NCBI RefSeq assembly: GCF_963675065.1
Contig: NZ_OY775906.1
Coordinates: 1,838,001-1,902,000, forward strand
Direction of reading: 5' to 3'
Source: an uncultured Draconibacterium sp.
Lineage (GTDB): Bacteria > Bacteroidota > Bacteroidia > Bacteroidales > Prolixibacteraceae
Length of the DNA stretch: 64,000 nt
Shown: piece after piece, positions 62,847 through 64,000 of the stretch
Position numbering within the stretch: the first letter of the stretch is position 1
Layout of the letters: every line of letters starts with the position of its first letter
Notes under the pieces: generated by a model
What the model was told of the DNA's origin: nothing
The model's input: only the letters and a program-made list of their open reading frames with translations
The model's database searches: none
Made by a program: the position numbers and the translations under genes

Positions 62847-64000
62847 ATGAAAAAGAAAACAATCATCATTATCGCATTACTGCTTATCGTTCTGGTATCG
62901 GCAGCATTAGTTTTAAAACCTAAAAAGGTTGATGTAAGTCAGATCGATATTCAAACAGCAAAAGCAGAAAAAGGCAACATTAGCAATGTTGTGGAATCAA
63001 CCGGAACATTGGAAGCCATCACAACAGTTGAAGTGGGTACCCAGGTATCGGGAATTGTAGATGAACTATATGTCGATTACAACTCATATGTAAAGAAAGG
63101 CCAATTGCTGGCAAAAATCGACACCACTAACCTTGCTGCACAACTGGAGCAAAGCCAGGCAAGTTTAGACAATGCAAAAGCCGAACTCGATTACCAGCAG
63201 GCTACTTACAACCGTATGGAGCCGCTGAATGACAAACAATTGATCTCGCAAACTGATTTCGACCAGCTGGTTTACAGTTTAAACAAAGCAAAAGCCAGTT
63301 ACAACAACGCGATGGCGCAACATAAACGCAACAAGATCAATCTGGATTATGCTTTGATCTACTCGCCTATCGATGGAGTTGTATTGAACAAAGAAGTTGA
63401 AGAAGGACAGACAGTTGCAGCAAGTTTTAACACGCCTACCCTTTTCACCATTGCCAACGACCTTACTCAAATGCAGGTTGAGGCCAACATTGATGAAGCG
63501 GATATAGGCCATATTAAAGAAGGCCAACGTGTTGAATTTACAGTGGATGCCTATCCTGAAACCGTATTTGAAGGGAAAGTTACTCAATTGCGTTGGGAGC
63601 CAACAGTTACCAACAATGTGGTTACCTATACCATTGTTGTCGATGCGCCAAACCCGGATTACAAACTGATGCCGGGAATGACAGCTACTATTCAGGTTTA
63701 TGTATTGGAGAAGAACGATATTCTGGTTGTACCGAGCAAAGCACTTCGTTTTAATCCCGACCCAAAATTACTGATGAGCTACATGAGCCAGCAGGACAAG
63801 CCGGAAATTCCGGAAGGACAAGCTCCACCTGCCATGGGAAGTATGCCACCAAAAGCTGCTAACGGAGCAACAATGGTTTGGGTAAAAGAAGGAACCAACA
63901 TTCATCCTGTCCCGGTAAAAATTGGACTGAACGACGACATTAATGCTGAAATCCTCTCGGGAATAAAAAGCGGACAAGAGCTTGTGCTAAGCATGGCGCA
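62847..64000 (+). CDS. RND/MacA-type efflux periplasmic adaptor, truncated by the window end
   Basis: At least 384 residues, still open at the window edge. Start chosen at 62847 (KKKTIIIIALLLIVLVSAAL membrane anchor); an in-frame ATG at 62787 would add 20 residues. HlyD/MacA-like order: membrane helix; lipoyl half (VESTGTLEAITTVEVGTQVS); coiled-coil hairpin (LEQSQASLDNAKAEL ... NNAMAQHKRNKINL); second lipoyl half (DYALIYSPIDGVVLNKEVEE); then the beta-barrel domain (VEANIDEADIGHIKEGQRVE). The insertion rich in Pro and Met (EIPEGQAPPAMGSMPPKA, about 325-350) is seen in MacA relatives of Bacteroidetes. The adaptor bridges an inner-membrane pump, probably a MacB-type ABC transporter encoded beyond the edge, to the TolC channel. 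Confidence 0.9.
   Translation, partial: MKKKTIIIIALLLIVLVSAALVLKPKKVDVSQIDIQTAKAEKGNISNVVESTGTLEAITTVEVGTQVSGIVDELYVDYNSYVKKGQLLAKIDTTNLAAQLEQSQASLDNAKAELDYQQATYNRMEPLNDKQLISQTDFDQLVYSLNKAKASYNNAMAQHKRNKINLDYALIYSPIDGVVLNKEVEEGQTVAASFNTPTLFTIANDLTQMQVEANIDEADIGHIKEGQRVEFTVDAYPETVFEGKVTQLRWEPTVTNNVVTYTIVVDAPNPDYKLMPGMTATIQVYVLEKNDILVVPSKALRFNPDPKLLMSYMSQQDKPEIPEGQAPPAMGSMPPKAANGATMVWVKEGTNIHPVPVKIGLNDDINAEILSGIKSGQELVLSMA

Noticed and set aside
1..64000. CRISPR arrays, tRNA, rRNA, insertion sequences
   Set aside because: No regularly spaced direct repeats, no cloverleaf ending in CCA with a recognisable T-loop, no rRNA-like conserved blocks and no transposase motifs were found on reading both strands.

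Overview
The window comes from a Bacteroidota genome, most likely a plant- or algal-polysaccharide degrader of the Marinilabiliales/Prolixibacteraceae type. The evidence is two SusC/SusD loci, hybrid two-component sensors with AraC output domains, DUF4270 and CHRD lipoproteins, a type IX secretion C-terminal domain, promoter-like TAnnTTTG elements and AT-rich intergenic DNA. The order-level placement is inference.

Layout. 0.3-4.3 kb: a kelch-propeller lipoprotein, divergent from a DUF4270 lipoprotein and an outer-membrane protein. 4.3-6.0 kb: decayed DNA with a broken LytTR response regulator and an unidentified pseudogene. 6.0-21.3 kb: a complete fructan utilisation locus on the minus strand. 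In transcription order it holds a sugar-porter permease, fructokinase, SusC, SusD, a DUF4960 surface binding protein and two GH32 enzymes, one carrying a type IX secretion tail. It is followed by its hybrid sensor, which is disrupted by a nonsense codon and a frameshift. 21.7-25.2 kb: an orphan sulfatase-GH78 rhamnosidase fusion. 25.2-26.9 kb: a relic of a PAS-domain protein and a CHRD lipoprotein. 26.9-40.7 kb: an esterase-rich SusCD locus (GH3, three CE1-type esterases of which one is frameshifted, a surface lipoprotein, SusD, SusC, type-B carboxylesterase). An intact propeller-type hybrid sensor (41.0-45.0 kb) is divergent from it. 45.4-48.1 kb: an aldo/keto reductase, a second fructokinase-like gene and a small secreted protein. 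48.2-61.0 kb: an L-arabinose regulon (mutarotase, AraB, AraD, sodium symporter, AraA, the Nudix-type regulator AraR, a large DUF5695-like protein, GH51 arabinofuranosidase). 61.4 kb to the end: a TolC-like channel and a truncated RND/MacA-type adaptor.

How the parts work together. Fructan is cut at the surface and in the periplasm by the GH32 enzymes, captured by SusCD/DUF4960, and the fructose is imported by the permease and phosphorylated by the kinase. The second locus takes up an esterified glycan, deacylates it and finishes it with GH3. GH51 releases L-arabinose, the symporter imports it, and AraA-AraB-AraD carry it to xylulose 5-phosphate under AraR. A candidate AraR operator overlaps the araR promoter.

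Points most worth a second look: the disrupted fructan sensor next to an intact fructan operon; the 12-bp perfect inverted repeats enclosing 87 bp just upstream of the DUF5695-like gene; the sulfatase-rhamnosidase fusion; the two 66%-identical fructokinases; and several independent gene relics. No tRNA, rRNA, CRISPR array or insertion sequence was recognised.
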